Positions 33,920-41,942 of a stretch of DNA of 64,000 nt are shown here, piece by piece (within the stretch, counting starts at the first letter, position 1; each line of letters begins with the position of its first letter). The notes beneath the pieces are model-generated. The model ran no database searches. It saw only the letters and a program-made list of their open reading frames with translations, and was not told the DNA's origin. The stretch comes from Aquipuribacter hungaricus. GTDB lineage: Bacteria; Actinomycetota; Actinomycetes; Actinomycetales; JBBAYJ01. The position numbers were made by a program, and so were the translations under genes. The stretch is from NCBI RefSeq assembly GCF_042663885.1, contig NZ_JBHSXV010000001.1, one strand, 5' to 3'.

Positions 33920-35144
33920 GCACCTGCCCCCCGTCGGCCCCGTCGGCCCTGGGCCGACCGACCCTACGGGCCGTGGTCACCGTGGCGACCCAGGTGACCG
34001 TGGCGCCGAGCAGGCGCTGCGCCGGGCCCTGGCCGCGCAGGCCGCGGGCGTCTCCCCCGGCCCCGCCCCGCGGGTGGACGAGCTCGTCGGGCGGGCACGG
34101 CCCCGCCGGTGGCCGGCGGCCCTCGCTGCCGCCGCCGCTGTCGCCGCGCTCGCCACGGCCAGCGCGGTCGCGCTGCAGCCGGACCCGACCCCGCCGCCCG
34201 TGGCCGCGCCGAGCCCCAGCGCGGCCCCCTCCGCCGGGCCCGGCGAGCCGTCGACGAGCACCGCACCGAGCGAGCCGGCCACGCCGTCCGCCGCCCCGTC
34301 TGCGGCGCCCCCTCCCCCCTCGGACGCCCCGTCCGTGACGGCCGCACCCTCGGGCGGCCCCGCCTGCACCCCGACCGAGGTGCCGGTCCTGCTGTGGTCG
34401 TCGGTCGAGCAGCAGCTCACGGACGGCGTCGTGCTGCGCGTGGCCCCCGACCGGGCCCGGGTCCCGGCCGGCTGCCCGGGCGATCCGTCCCAGCCGGACG
34501 TCGTGGTGCGGGCCGCGGTGCTCGCCCTGCTGCGGGACCCGGCCCCCGACCCGGACCAGGTGAACCTGTGGGTCGCCGCCGGGGCCCCCGCGGCGGAGGA
34601 GGACGTGTCCGTCGAGACCTCGGGGGCCGGCACCACCGTCGACCTGCCCTCGGGTGCGTTCGCCGGCGGCCTCGGCAGCGAGGCGGCGGCCGCCGCCGTG
34701 CAGTCGCTGGTGCGGACCGTCGTCTCCAACGGCGGCACCGCGCCGGTGACCGTGCTCGTGGACGGCGCGGCCGGCGCCGAGGTGTGGGGGGCGGTCGTCC
34801 TCGACGCGCCGCTGTCGCCGTCCACGGAGGACCTCGCCGGCGGCTGGGTGCTGGACCCGTACGAGGGCCAGCGCGTCCCGGCCGGCACGGTCACCCTGTC
34901 GGGCACGGCGACCGCGTTCGAGGGGTCGGTGAGCTGGGTGGTGCAGGACGCCGACGGGACGGCCGTCGCCGAGGGCGCGACGCAGTCCGGCAGCAACGGG
35001 GACTACGGCCCGTGGACCGTCCCGGTGGAGCTGCCGCCCGGCACGTGGACGGTCGTCCTGCGCGCCGAGAACATGGCGGGCGAGGCCGAGGGCCCCGGGC
35101 CGTGGCTCTGGGAGGACTCGACGACGTTCACGGTCGTGCCGTGA
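33912..35144 (+). CDS. Membrane protein with GerMN and Gmad2 domains, coupled to ECF sigma
   Basis: A 410-residue protein. It has a cytoplasmic N-terminus of about 65 residues (AEQALRRALAAQAAG), one membrane segment at about 67-88 (WPAALAAAAAVAALATASAV) and a Pro/Ser/Ala linker to about residue 150. A GerMN domain follows (AVQSLVRTVVSNGGTAPVTV) and then a C-terminal Gmad2 immunoglobulin-like domain (PYEGQRVPAGTVTLSGTATAF). Both outer domains were first seen in spore proteins but occur in non-sporing actinobacteria. The GTG overlaps the sigma gene's stop, so the two are co-translated. The topology fits an anti-sigma-like sensor, which is inferred. Confidence 0.8.
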   Translation: MPEHLPPVGPVGPGPTDPTGRGHRGDPGDRGAEQALRRALAAQAAGVSPGPAPRVDELVGRARPRRWPAALAAAAAVAALATASAVALQPDPTPPPVAAPSPSAAPSAGPGEPSTSTAPSEPATPSAAPSAAPPPPSDAPSVTAAPSGGPACTPTEVPVLLWSSVEQQLTDGVVLRVAPDRARVPAGCPGDPSQPDVVVRAAVLALLRDPAPDPDQVNLWVAAGAPAAEEDVSVETSGAGTTVDLPSGAFAGGLGSEAAAAAVQSLVRTVVSNGGTAPVTVLVDGAAGAEVWGAVVLDAPLSPSTEDLAGGWVLDPYEGQRVPAGTVTLSGTATAFEGSVSWVVQDADGTAVAEGATQSGSNGDYGPWTVPVELPPGTWTVVLRAENMAGEAEGPGPWLWEDSTTFTVVP

Positions 35145-35196
35145 ACCGCCGCCGCGCCACCGGAGCCGTGCAGCCGCGGGCCCTGCGGAGCGGCGC

Positions 35197-35646
35197 TCAG
35201 CGGGGGATGCGGACCGTCCGGGTCACGGTGAAGAGCACGTCGCCCTGGACCAGGCCGAACGTCGCGGTCGCCTTGCCCGGGTGCAGGGACGAGCCGTAGA
35301 AGCCCATGCGGACGGTCATGTCCTCGCCACCGGCGCACGTGATCTCGCCGGCGCCGCGGGCGCTCGTCGCCCAGCCCATCGGCACGCCGTCCTGCTCGAG
35401 CTCGGCGTACAGCATGGAGGCACCCGCCGGGCAGTCGCGCAGGCGGGCGGAGACGGCGGTGGCGGGGAACGACGGACCGGTCCCTGCGGCGCTGCCGTCG
35501 AAGGTGGTCATCGCCGCGGCGCGCGCGTGGACGACCATGGACGGGCCCCCGCTGCGGGCGGCGTCGGCCGGCGCTGCGGCGAGCAGGCTGACGGCTGCCG
35601 CTGCCGTGAGGACGGCGGCTGCCCGACGACGACGAGTGTGCTGCAT
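35197..35646 (-). CDS. Small secreted protein of unknown function
   Basis: A 149-residue protein with a signal peptide (MQHTRRRRAAA, hydrophobic VLTAAAAVSLLAAAPADA, likely cleavage after ADA). The mature 120 residues hold two cysteines (LRDCPAG, EITCAGG) and beta-rich segments (TVRMGFYGSSLHPGKATATFGL). The gene is convergent with the GerMN gene. Two GTCAC/GTGAC inverted repeats lie upstream of the ATG. No family was recognised. Confidence 0.7.
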   Translation of the reverse strand: MQHTRRRRAAAVLTAAAAVSLLAAAPADAARSGGPSMVVHARAAAMTTFDGSAAGTGPSFPATAVSARLRDCPAGASMLYAELEQDGVPMGWATSARGAGEITCAGGEDMTVRMGFYGSSLHPGKATATFGLVQGDVLFTVTRTVRIPR

Positions 35647-35820
35647 GATGCGCCCCGATCCCGGTCCGGGTCACGACGTGTGACCACCTGACCGAGGGTT
35701 CGCCCGTGCTCGCGGCCTGTCAACGCGTTTGGGAGAACTGTCGCCCCGCTGCCGGGCAGACGGGGGCGTGCAGCGACGAGCGTCACACGCAGCGTGACCA
35801 TCCGGTCGCGCCGTGCCCCG

Positions 35821-36278
35821 TCAGGACGACGGGGCCCCGGTCCCCGCGGTCGGCTCGACGCCGGGGCGCCGGTCGGTCACGCAGTAGACGAGGCCCCCGG
35901 GGTCGGTCATCACGGTCCAGCCGCGTCCGTCGGCGCCCCGCCGGGCCCCGAGCGCGACGTGGCGGGCGACTTCGGCCTCCCGGTCCAGGCTCGACAGGTC
36001 GGGGTGCGCCCGGACCGGCCCGTCCACCGCGTCGAGGCGCTGGAGCAGCACCCGCGGCGGCAGCCGGGGCGGGGCGACGAGCCGAGGTGGACGCCGCTGC
36101 CGACCCGCTGGACCTTGAGCCAGGGGTCGCCGCTGCCGGGCAGCAGGGTCGCGAACTCCGCGTGCGGGCCGCGCCACGGCGACAGGCCGCTGCCCGTCAC
36201 CCGGCGCCAGAACTCGACGCGGGCCTCCGCCCCCTCGGCGGGCAGGTCGAGGAACAGCCAGCTCCAGCGCACGTCCAC
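35821..36278 (-). pseudogene. Remnant of a two-domain VOC (glyoxalase-like) protein
   Basis: The start frame (GTG at 36278) gives the first half of a VOC domain: WSWLFLDLPAEG, EFATLLPGSGDPWLKVQRVG, SGVHL. After that it leaves the family pattern. In another frame the sequence is the end of a VOC domain (LPPRVLLQRLDAVDGPVRAH, REAEVARHVALGARR, WTVMTDPGGLVYCVTDR). In two-domain relatives I recall, these pieces come from the first and second domains, so about 100 residues seem deleted with a shift of frame near 36085. The product would not fold. It starts three bases after the alcohol dehydrogenase gene ends. Confidence 0.7.
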
Positions 36279-36280
36279 CC

Positions 36281-37330
36281 TCAGCGTCCCGGCTCCACGA
36301 GCGAGACCCCCGCGGGGGCCGGGCCGGCCATGGCGGCCAGCGCCGCGCCCGCCTCCGCCAGAGCGAGCGTGCGCGTGCTGAGCCCCCCGGGCCGCAGCCG
36401 GCCGGAGGCGACGAGGGCGAGCAGCGCCGGGTAGGCGTGCGCGGCCATGCCGTGGCTGCCGAGCACCTCCAGCTCGCCGGCGACGACGAGGTGCAGGGGC
36501 ACCCGGGGCAGCCCGAGGACCGGGGGCAGGAGCCCGACCTGGACGTGCCGCCCCCGCGGCCGCAGCCCGGCGAGGGAGGCCGCGACGACGGCCTCGCTGC
36601 CGAGGGCGTCGAGCGAGACGTGGGTGCCGCCGTCGCTGGCGTCGCGGACCCGCTCCCCCACGGCCTGCCAGCCGTCGCCGCCGGGGTCCACCGCGGCGAC
36701 GGCCCCCAGGTCGAGCGCCCGTCGGCGGGCCGCGTCGTCGACGTCGACCGCGACCACCCGCGCCCCGGCGGCGACGGCCACCTGCACCGCGGACAGCCCC
36801 ACGCCGCCGCAGCCGTGCACCGCGAGCCACTCCCCCGCGGCCAGGCGGCCGACGGGCAGGAGCGCCCGGAAGGCGGTCGCGGTCCGGCAGCCGAGCAGCG
36901 CGGCCGAGCCGGCGTCGACCTCGTCAGGGAGCAGCACGAGGTTGACCGCGGCGCGGGGCACGGCGACGAGCTCCGCGAAGGAGCCCCAGCCGGTGAAGCC
37001 GGGCTGCAGCTGGTCGGCGCAGACCTGCTGGTCCCCGGCCCGGCAGGGGGGACAGGTACCGCAGGCCAGGACGAACGGCGCGGTCACCCGACGCCCGAGC
37101 AGACCGGCGTCCACGCCTGCGCCCACGGCCTCCACGGTGCCCGCCCACTCGTGCCCGCCGACGTGCGGCAGCACGACGTCCTCGTCGTGGCCGGCGAAGG
37201 CGTGCCAGTCGCTGCGGCACAGCCCGGTCGCCTCGACCCGGACGACCACGCCCCCCTCGGGCGCGGTCGCGTCGTGCACCTCGCGGACCTCGGGGGCCTC
37301 GCCGAACCGGTCCTGCACCAGCGCGCGCAC
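36281..37330 (-). CDS. Zinc-dependent alcohol dehydrogenase (MDR family)
   Basis: A 349-residue medium-chain dehydrogenase. The catalytic zinc ligands are C in GLCRSDWH and the GHEW histidine/glutamate. The structural zinc site is CGTCPPCRAGDQQVC. The nucleotide-binding GCGGVGLSAVQVA is complete, followed by VVAVDVDDAARR with an acidic end that favours NAD. The start GTG gives VRALVQDRFGEAP. The substrate is unknown. It lies downstream of dnaJ with a 43-base gap, and the broken VOC gene follows. Confidence 0.92.
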   Translation of the reverse strand: MRALVQDRFGEAPEVREVHDATAPEGGVVVRVEATGLCRSDWHAFAGHDEDVVLPHVGGHEWAGTVEAVGAGVDAGLLGRRVTAPFVLACGTCPPCRAGDQQVCADQLQPGFTGWGSFAELVAVPRAAVNLVLLPDEVDAGSAALLGCRTATAFRALLPVGRLAAGEWLAVHGCGGVGLSAVQVAVAAGARVVAVDVDDAARRRALDLGAVAAVDPGGDGWQAVGERVRDASDGGTHVSLDALGSEAVVAASLAGLRPRGRHVQVGLLPPVLGLPRVPLHLVVAGELEVLGSHGMAAHAYPALLALVASGRLRPGGLSTRTLALAEAGAALAAMAGPAPAGVSLVEPGR

Positions 37331-37373
37331 GCGCCGATGATGGCGCAGGCCCGCCCCCCGGCGTGAGCCGGCG

Positions 37374-38492
37374 TCAGGCGCCGGCGAGCCGGTCCTTGAG
37401 CCGGCCGAAGACGCCCTGGCGGTGGCCGTTGGAGGTCCGGCCGGTCGGGGTCTCCTCGCCGCGGAGCTCCGCGAGGCGCACCAGCAGCTCGCGCTGCTCG
37501 TCGTCGAGGCGGGTCGGCACCTGGACGTCGACGTGGACGTGCAGGTCGCCCCGCCCGGGCACCCGCAGGTGCGTGGCGCCGAGGCCGTCGAGGGTGACTG
37601 TGGCACCGTGCTGGGTGCCGGGCTGCAGCTCGACGTCGCGCTCGCCGTCCAGGGTGGGGACCTGCATGGTGGCCCCGAGCGCCGCGGCGGTCATCGGCAC
37701 CTCGAGCACGGTGTGCAGGTCGTCGCCCTCGCGCCGCAGCCGGGGGTGCCGACGCTCCTGGACCTCGACGTACAGGTCGCCCGCGGGGCCGCCGCCGGGG
37801 CCGACCTCGCCCTGGGAGGCCAGCTGGATCCGGGTGCCGGTGTCGACGCCCGGCGGCACCTTGATGGTGAGCGTGCGCCGCGTGCGGACCCGGCCCTCGC
37901 CGGAGCACTCGTGGCAGGGGGCGGGCAGCACCGTGCCGTAGCCGCCGCAGCGGGGGCAGGCGCTCGTGGTCATGACCTGGCCGAGGAACGAGCGCGCGAC
38001 GCGCTGCACCTGGCCGCGGCCGCCGCAGACGTCGCAGCCCTCGGGCGAGGTGCCCGGCTCGCAGCACGTGCCCTGGCACCGGGTGCACGCCTCGGCGCTG
38101 TCGACGCGGATCTCGCGGGTGGAGCCGAAGACGGCCTCCTCCAGGTCGATCTCCAGGCGCACCAGGGCGTCCTGGCCGCGGCGCTGGCGGGGTGCGGGGC
38201 CGCGGGCACCCTGGCCGCCCTGGCCCCCGAAGAACGTCTCGAAGATGTCGGAGAAGCCGAAGCCCGCGCCCTGGCCGCCGAAGGCGGAGTCGCCGCCGGC
38301 GTCGTAGGCGGCCTTCTTGTCCGCGTTGCCGAGGATGTCGTAGGCGCGCGAGACCTCCTTGAACTTCTCCTCGGCGTCCGGGCCGGTGGCGACGTCCGGG
38401 TGCAGGGTGCGGGCCAGGCGCCGGTAGGCCTTCTTGATCTCGTCGGCGCTCGCGTCTCGCGAGACCCCGAGGGTCTCGTAGTGGTCGCTCAC
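37374..38492 (-). CDS. dnaJ: Chaperone DnaJ (HrcA-linked copy)
   Basis: An Hsp40 co-chaperone that feeds unfolded proteins to DnaK. The J domain has HPD at 31-33. A Gly/Phe linker follows (FGGQGAGFGFSDIFETFFGG), then four CxxCxGxG zinc repeats (CTRCQGTC, CDVCGGRG, CPRCGGYG, CHECSGEG) and the substrate-binding beta domain. At 372 residues it is a full-length DnaJ. Its position after hrcA matches mycobacterial dnaJ2, a second copy besides the dnaK-operon dnaJ. It starts at GTG, 49 bases after hrcA. Confidence 0.96.
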   Translation of the reverse strand: MSDHYETLGVSRDASADEIKKAYRRLARTLHPDVATGPDAEEKFKEVSRAYDILGNADKKAAYDAGGDSAFGGQGAGFGFSDIFETFFGGQGGQGARGPAPRQRRGQDALVRLEIDLEEAVFGSTREIRVDSAEACTRCQGTCCEPGTSPEGCDVCGGRGQVQRVARSFLGQVMTTSACPRCGGYGTVLPAPCHECSGEGRVRTRRTLTIKVPPGVDTGTRIQLASQGEVGPGGGPAGDLYVEVQERRHPRLRREGDDLHTVLEVPMTAAALGATMQVPTLDGERDVELQPGTQHGATVTLDGLGATHLRVPGRGDLHVHVDVQVPTRLDDEQRELLVRLAELRGEETPTGRTSNGHRQGVFGRLKDRLAGA

Positions 38493-38541
38493 AGGCAGGG
38501 CTGGCCTTCCGTCAGGTGGTGCGGGCTCTCGTGCGGAGCGC

Positions 38542-39576
38542 TCACTGCTCGAGCGCCCGGGACGCGTAGCGGGCGACGGCCCGCACGGCGGCGATGGTGG
38601 TCGGGTAGTCCATCCGGGTCGGACCGAGGACGCCGAGGCGCGCGAGGACGTCGCCCGAGCCGTAGCCGCTGGTGACGACCGCGGTCTGCGCGAGGCTGGC
38701 GTGCGCGGTCTCGCGGCCGATCCGCACGGCGACGTCCGCCTGCTCCTCGGCCATGTCGTGCATGAGCCGCAGCAGGACGACCTGCTCCTCCAGCGCCTCC
38801 AGCACCGTGGACAGCTCGCCGGGGAACTCGGTGCCGCGGCGGACGAGGTGGCTGGTGCCGGCCACGACGATGCGCTCCTCGCGCTCGGAGCGGAGCAGGT
38901 CCGCGAGCGCGGCGACGACCGAGGCGGCGGTCGCGGCGGCGCCCGGCTCGCCGGAGCCGGGGGCGTACGGGGGCGCGTCGAGCAGCGCCCCGACGTCGGT
39001 GGAGGCGACCTCGAGCCGCTTGCCGACGACGGCGGCGTTGACCCGGTTGCGCAGCTCCTCCAGCGTGCCGCCGTCGTGACCGGGGGCGTCGACGAGGCGC
39101 TGCTCGACCCGGCCGGTGGAGACGATGAGGACGAGCAGGACGCGCTCCGGCGGCAGCGGCACGAGGTCGACGTGGCGCACCGAGGCGCGCGAGCTCGACG
39201 GGTACTGCACGACCGCGGTCTGCCGGGTCATCTGGCTGAGCAGGCGCACGGTGCGGTCGACCACGTCGTCCAGGCCCACCGCGCCGTCGAGGAACGCCCG
39301 GATCGCCCGGCGCTCGGGGGCGGTCATCGGGCGCACCTCGCTGAGCCGGTCGACGAACAGGCGGTAGCCCTTGTCGGTGGGGATGCGCCCCGCGCTGGTG
39401 TGGGGCTGGGCGATGTAGCCCTGCTCCTCCAGCACCGCCATGTCGTTGCGGATCGTCGCGGGGCTCACCCCGAGGGCGTGCCGCTCGACGAGCGACTTGG
39501 AGCCGACGGGCTCCCTGGTCGTGACGAAGTCCTCCACGATCGCGCGGAGGACCTCCAGGCGGCGGTCGTCTGCCAC
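38542..39576 (-). CDS. hrcA: Heat-inducible repressor HrcA
   Basis: Represses chaperone genes by binding CIRCE elements. The N-terminal winged helix is clear (VLRAIVEDFVTTREPVGSKSL, SPATIRNDMAVLEEQGYI, HTSAGRIPTDKGYRLFVDRL). The GAF-like middle and the dimerisation insert follow. At 344 residues it is typical. The GTG start has GGAGG upstream. A CIRCE-like repeat lies just before it, so it should control its own operon with dnaJ. The promoter -10 reaches into the stop codon of the upstream epimerase gene. Confidence 0.95.
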   Translation of the reverse strand: MADDRRLEVLRAIVEDFVTTREPVGSKSLVERHALGVSPATIRNDMAVLEEQGYIAQPHTSAGRIPTDKGYRLFVDRLSEVRPMTAPERRAIRAFLDGAVGLDDVVDRTVRLLSQMTRQTAVVQYPSSSRASVRHVDLVPLPPERVLLVLIVSTGRVEQRLVDAPGHDGGTLEELRNRVNAAVVGKRLEVASTDVGALLDAPPYAPGSGEPGAAATAASVVAALADLLRSEREERIVVAGTSHLVRRGTEFPGELSTVLEALEEQVVLLRLMHDMAEEQADVAVRIGRETAHASLAQTAVVTSGYGSGDVLARLGVLGPTRMDYPTTIAAVRAVARYASRALEQ

Positions 39577-39596
39577 GGGGGCCTCCTCCCTGGGGG

Positions 39597-39623
39597 CTGG
39601 CACTGTCCGGTCTCGACTGCCAA
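39597..39623. promoter_or_regulatory. CIRCE operator upstream of hrcA
   Basis: CTGGCACTG-N9-GACTGCCAA matches the actinobacterial CIRCE form CTGGCACTC-N9-GAGTGCCAG in 15 of 18 positions with the exact 9-base spacer. It sits 21 bases before the hrcA GTG and next to a -10-like TAGGAT (39623-39628). This is the expected autoregulatory position. Confidence 0.7.
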
Positions 39624-39625
39624 TC

Positions 39626-40546
39626 CTAACGTCCGCCGTCCGCGCCGCCCTGCAGCACGTGGTCGCGCCAGGAGTGCTGCGGCTCGTAGCCGAGCACGCG
39701 CCGCGCCCGAGCGATCGACAGCAGGGTCCCGGTGCCCGTGACGTCGCCGCGGACCTCGACGCCCGGGAACTCCGCGGCCAGCAGCTCGCGCGAGGGCGTC
39801 CGCATGACCGTGTCGGCGTTCGCGACGACGCACACCTCGGCACCGACGACGTCGGCGGTCAGCGCGAGCCGGACGGCCTGGGCGCCGTCGCGCGCGTCGA
39901 TGTAGCCCCACAGGTTCCACCTGCGCACCGACGGGTCCTCCTGCCAGGACGCGAAGGCGTCGTAGTCGGCGACGTCCATGACGTTGGAGAAGCGCAGGCC
40001 GACGAACGTGGCGTCGGGGCGCCAGCGGGCGTACTGCCGCGCCAGCTCCTCCTCCAGGACCTTGCCCATGCTGTACGTGGACTCCGGGCGCGGGGCGTAG
40101 TCCTCGTCGACCGGCGCGTACGGCGGCGGGGTCTGGAAGGGCAGGCCGAGGACGGTCTCGCTGCTGGCCCACACGACCCGCCGGATGCCGGCCACCCGCG
40201 CGGCCTCGAAGACGTGGTAGGTGGCCGGGACGTTGTTGGTGAACGTCGCCTGGTTGGTCGTCAGCCCCGGGGCGGGCACGGCCGCGAGGTGCACGACCGC
40301 GTCCAGGCCCTGGTGGCGCTCGTCGATGCCGGTGAGGGCACCGACGACCTGGCCGTAGTCGCCCAGGTCGACGCGGACGAAGGACTGCGAGCCGCCGCCG
40401 CTGCCGCCCGCGGTGGGGGGCTGCGCCGGGTCCGGGGGCGGGGCCGCCCGGTCCAGGACCACCACGTCGTGGCCGTGCGCGACGAGGTCCGCCACCACCG
40501 CCCGCCCGAGCTTGCCGCTGCCGCCCGTCACCGCCACCGATGCCAC
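39626..40546 (-). CDS. NAD-dependent epimerase/dehydratase family protein
   Basis: A 306-residue extended SDR. It has the Rossmann motif TGGSGKLGRAV at the start, a D-ended second strand (VVVLDRAAP), AVVHLAAVPAP, and the catalytic Y-x3-K in STYSMGK. Related proteins act on nucleotide sugars, but the substrate is not visible. The GTG at 40546 has GGAGG upstream and gives VASVAVTGGSGK. Its TAG stop overlaps the hrcA promoter. The gene is divergent from the first DUF4870 gene. Confidence 0.87.
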   Translation of the reverse strand: MASVAVTGGSGKLGRAVVADLVAHGHDVVVLDRAAPPPDPAQPPTAGGSGGGSQSFVRVDLGDYGQVVGALTGIDERHQGLDAVVHLAAVPAPGLTTNQATFTNNVPATYHVFEAARVAGIRRVVWASSETVLGLPFQTPPPYAPVDEDYAPRPESTYSMGKVLEEELARQYARWRPDATFVGLRFSNVMDVADYDAFASWQEDPSVRRWNLWGYIDARDGAQAVRLALTADVVGAEVCVVANADTVMRTPSRELLAAEFPGVEVRGDVTGTGTLLSIARARRVLGYEPQHSWRDHVLQGGADGGR

Positions 40547-40688
40547 GTGGTGCCTCCTCCGCGCCGCGGGCCCTGGCCCGGCGGTGCTGTCCGCGCCCCG
40601 GTCGGGGCGGCTGCCGGGCCGTGCCGCTGCGGCCGGCCCGAGCGCCGATCTTCCTGCCAGCACCCCTGTGCCGCGAGCCGGCCCCGCC

Positions 40689-40694
40689 TAGCGT
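40689..40694 (+). promoter_or_regulatory. -10 element of the first DUF4870 gene
   Basis: TAGCGT fits TANNNT and ends seven bases before the ATG. No SD sequence is present in the gap, which suggests a leaderless transcript. Confidence 0.4.
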
Positions 40695-40701
40695 CGTCGT
40701 C

Positions 40702-41226
40702 ATGACCGAGCCGCAGCCCGCCGCCCCCGCCGCCACGCTCCCGGGGCCGCCGCCCGCCCCCTCTCCCGCCCTGCCGTACGCGCCCTCCTACGCCTCGTCG
40801 CACCCCGGGCTCCCGCCCGCCACCGAGCCGTTCCCGGGCGGCCGCGGCCCCTCGCCCATGACGCCGGCGGACGAGACGACCTGGTCGACCGTGGCGCACC
40901 TGTCGTGGCTGGCCGGGAGCCTCGTCGGCCTGCCGGTCCTGGGGCCGCTCGTGCTGTGGCTGGTCCTGCGCGAGCGCGGCCCGTTCGTGCGCCACCACAC
41001 CGCCGAGGCGCTCAACCTCCAGCTGTCCGTGCTCCTGTACGGCCTCGGCGTCGCCGCCGTCGGCGGGATCCTCACCCTGGTGACCTTCGGGGTCTTCGCG
41101 CCGGTGTGGGCGCTGGCCGGCGGCATGCTCGTCGTGGCCGCCGTCGTGCTCACGGTGGTCGGTGCCGTCGCCGCCTCGCGCGGGCAGTGGTACCGCTTCC
41201 CGCTGACCCTCCGGTTCGTCCGCTGA
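40702..41226 (+). CDS. DUF4870 membrane protein
   Basis: A 174-residue protein. The first 55 residues are Pro/Ala-rich and disordered. The DUF4870 core follows (ETTWSTVAHLSWLAG, LRERGPFVRHHTAEALNLQLSV) with four hydrophobic segments. The HxAEALN motif is shared with the next gene. Family members are small membrane proteins (Tic20-like fold) without known function. ATG start, probably leaderless. The second DUF4870 gene follows after 116 bases, possibly after a weak hairpin at 41228-41258 (CGGCCCC/GGGGCCG). Confidence 0.85.
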   Translation: MTEPQPAAPAATLPGPPPAPSPALPYAPSYASSHPGLPPATEPFPGGRGPSPMTPADETTWSTVAHLSWLAGSLVGLPVLGPLVLWLVLRERGPFVRHHTAEALNLQLSVLLYGLGVAAVGGILTLVTFGVFAPVWALAGGMLVVAAVVLTVVGAVAASRGQWYRFPLTLRFVR

Positions 41227-41342
41227 CCGGCCCCAACGACCTGCCCAGCACGGGGCCGCTAGGTGCCGGTGTATCGGTCCCGCCTCGTGCCGCTCCTGCT
41301 GCCGCTAGGTTCGAACCCCTGCCCTCCCGCGAAGGACGTCTG

Positions 41343-41915
41343 ATGACCGACCCGACCACGCCCGACCCGAGCCAGCCGACGCCCGGTGGCTACGGCCAGC
41401 CCGGCCAGCCCGGCGGCTACGGCCAGCCCGGCCCCGCGCAGCCCGGCCCCTACGGCCAGCCCGGCTACGGCCAGCCGGGTCAGCCCGGTGGCTACGGCCA
41501 GCCCGGCCCGGCGCAGCCCGGCCCGTACGGCCAGCCCGGCCAGCCCGGCGGGTACCCGCCGCCCGCGGCGTACCAGGCGGCCCCGGTCACGGTGTCCGAC
41601 GAGCGCACCTGGGCCGCGCTCGGCCACGCCGGCGGGATCCTGCTGGGCCCGGTCGCCGGACTCGTCGTCTACCTGGTCTACAAGGACCGGTCGGCGTACC
41701 TGCGGGCGCAGGGCGCCGAGGCCCTCAACTTCCAGATCACCATGGTCATCGGCTACCTGGTGGCCAGCGTGCTGGCCGGCATCAGCTTCGGCCTGCTGTT
41801 CTTCCTGCCGTTCGCGGTGTGGGTGCTGCAGATCGTCTTCGGCATCATCGCCGCGGTCGCCGCCAACAAGCACGAGGCCTACCGCTACCCGTTCTCGCTG
41901 CGCCTCGTGAAGTGA
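41343..41915 (+). CDS. DUF4870 membrane protein with GQPGGY repeats
   Basis: A 190-residue protein. Residues about 12-75 repeat GQPGQPGGY and GQPGPAQPGPY, encoded by a near-perfect direct repeat of about 66 bases. The DUF4870 core follows (ERTWAALGHAGGILLG, RSAYLRAQGAEALNFQITM, GIIAAVAANKHEAYRYPFSL). Three or four membrane segments are present. The ATG has GAAGGA upstream. It is paired with the preceding paralogue. The function is unknown. Confidence 0.87.
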   Translation: MTDPTTPDPSQPTPGGYGQPGQPGGYGQPGPAQPGPYGQPGYGQPGQPGGYGQPGPAQPGPYGQPGQPGGYPPPAAYQAAPVTVSDERTWAALGHAGGILLGPVAGLVVYLVYKDRSAYLRAQGAEALNFQITMVIGYLVASVLAGISFGLLFFLPFAVWVLQIVFGIIAAVAANKHEAYRYPFSLRLVK

Positions 41916-41942
41916 CGGCGTGCCCCCCGCAGGGGGGCCGCC

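Noticed and set aside
41228..41258. Confident terminator between the DUF4870 genes
   Set aside because: The arms are only seven bases with a 17-base loop, so it is mentioned in the gene entry but not listed as a feature.
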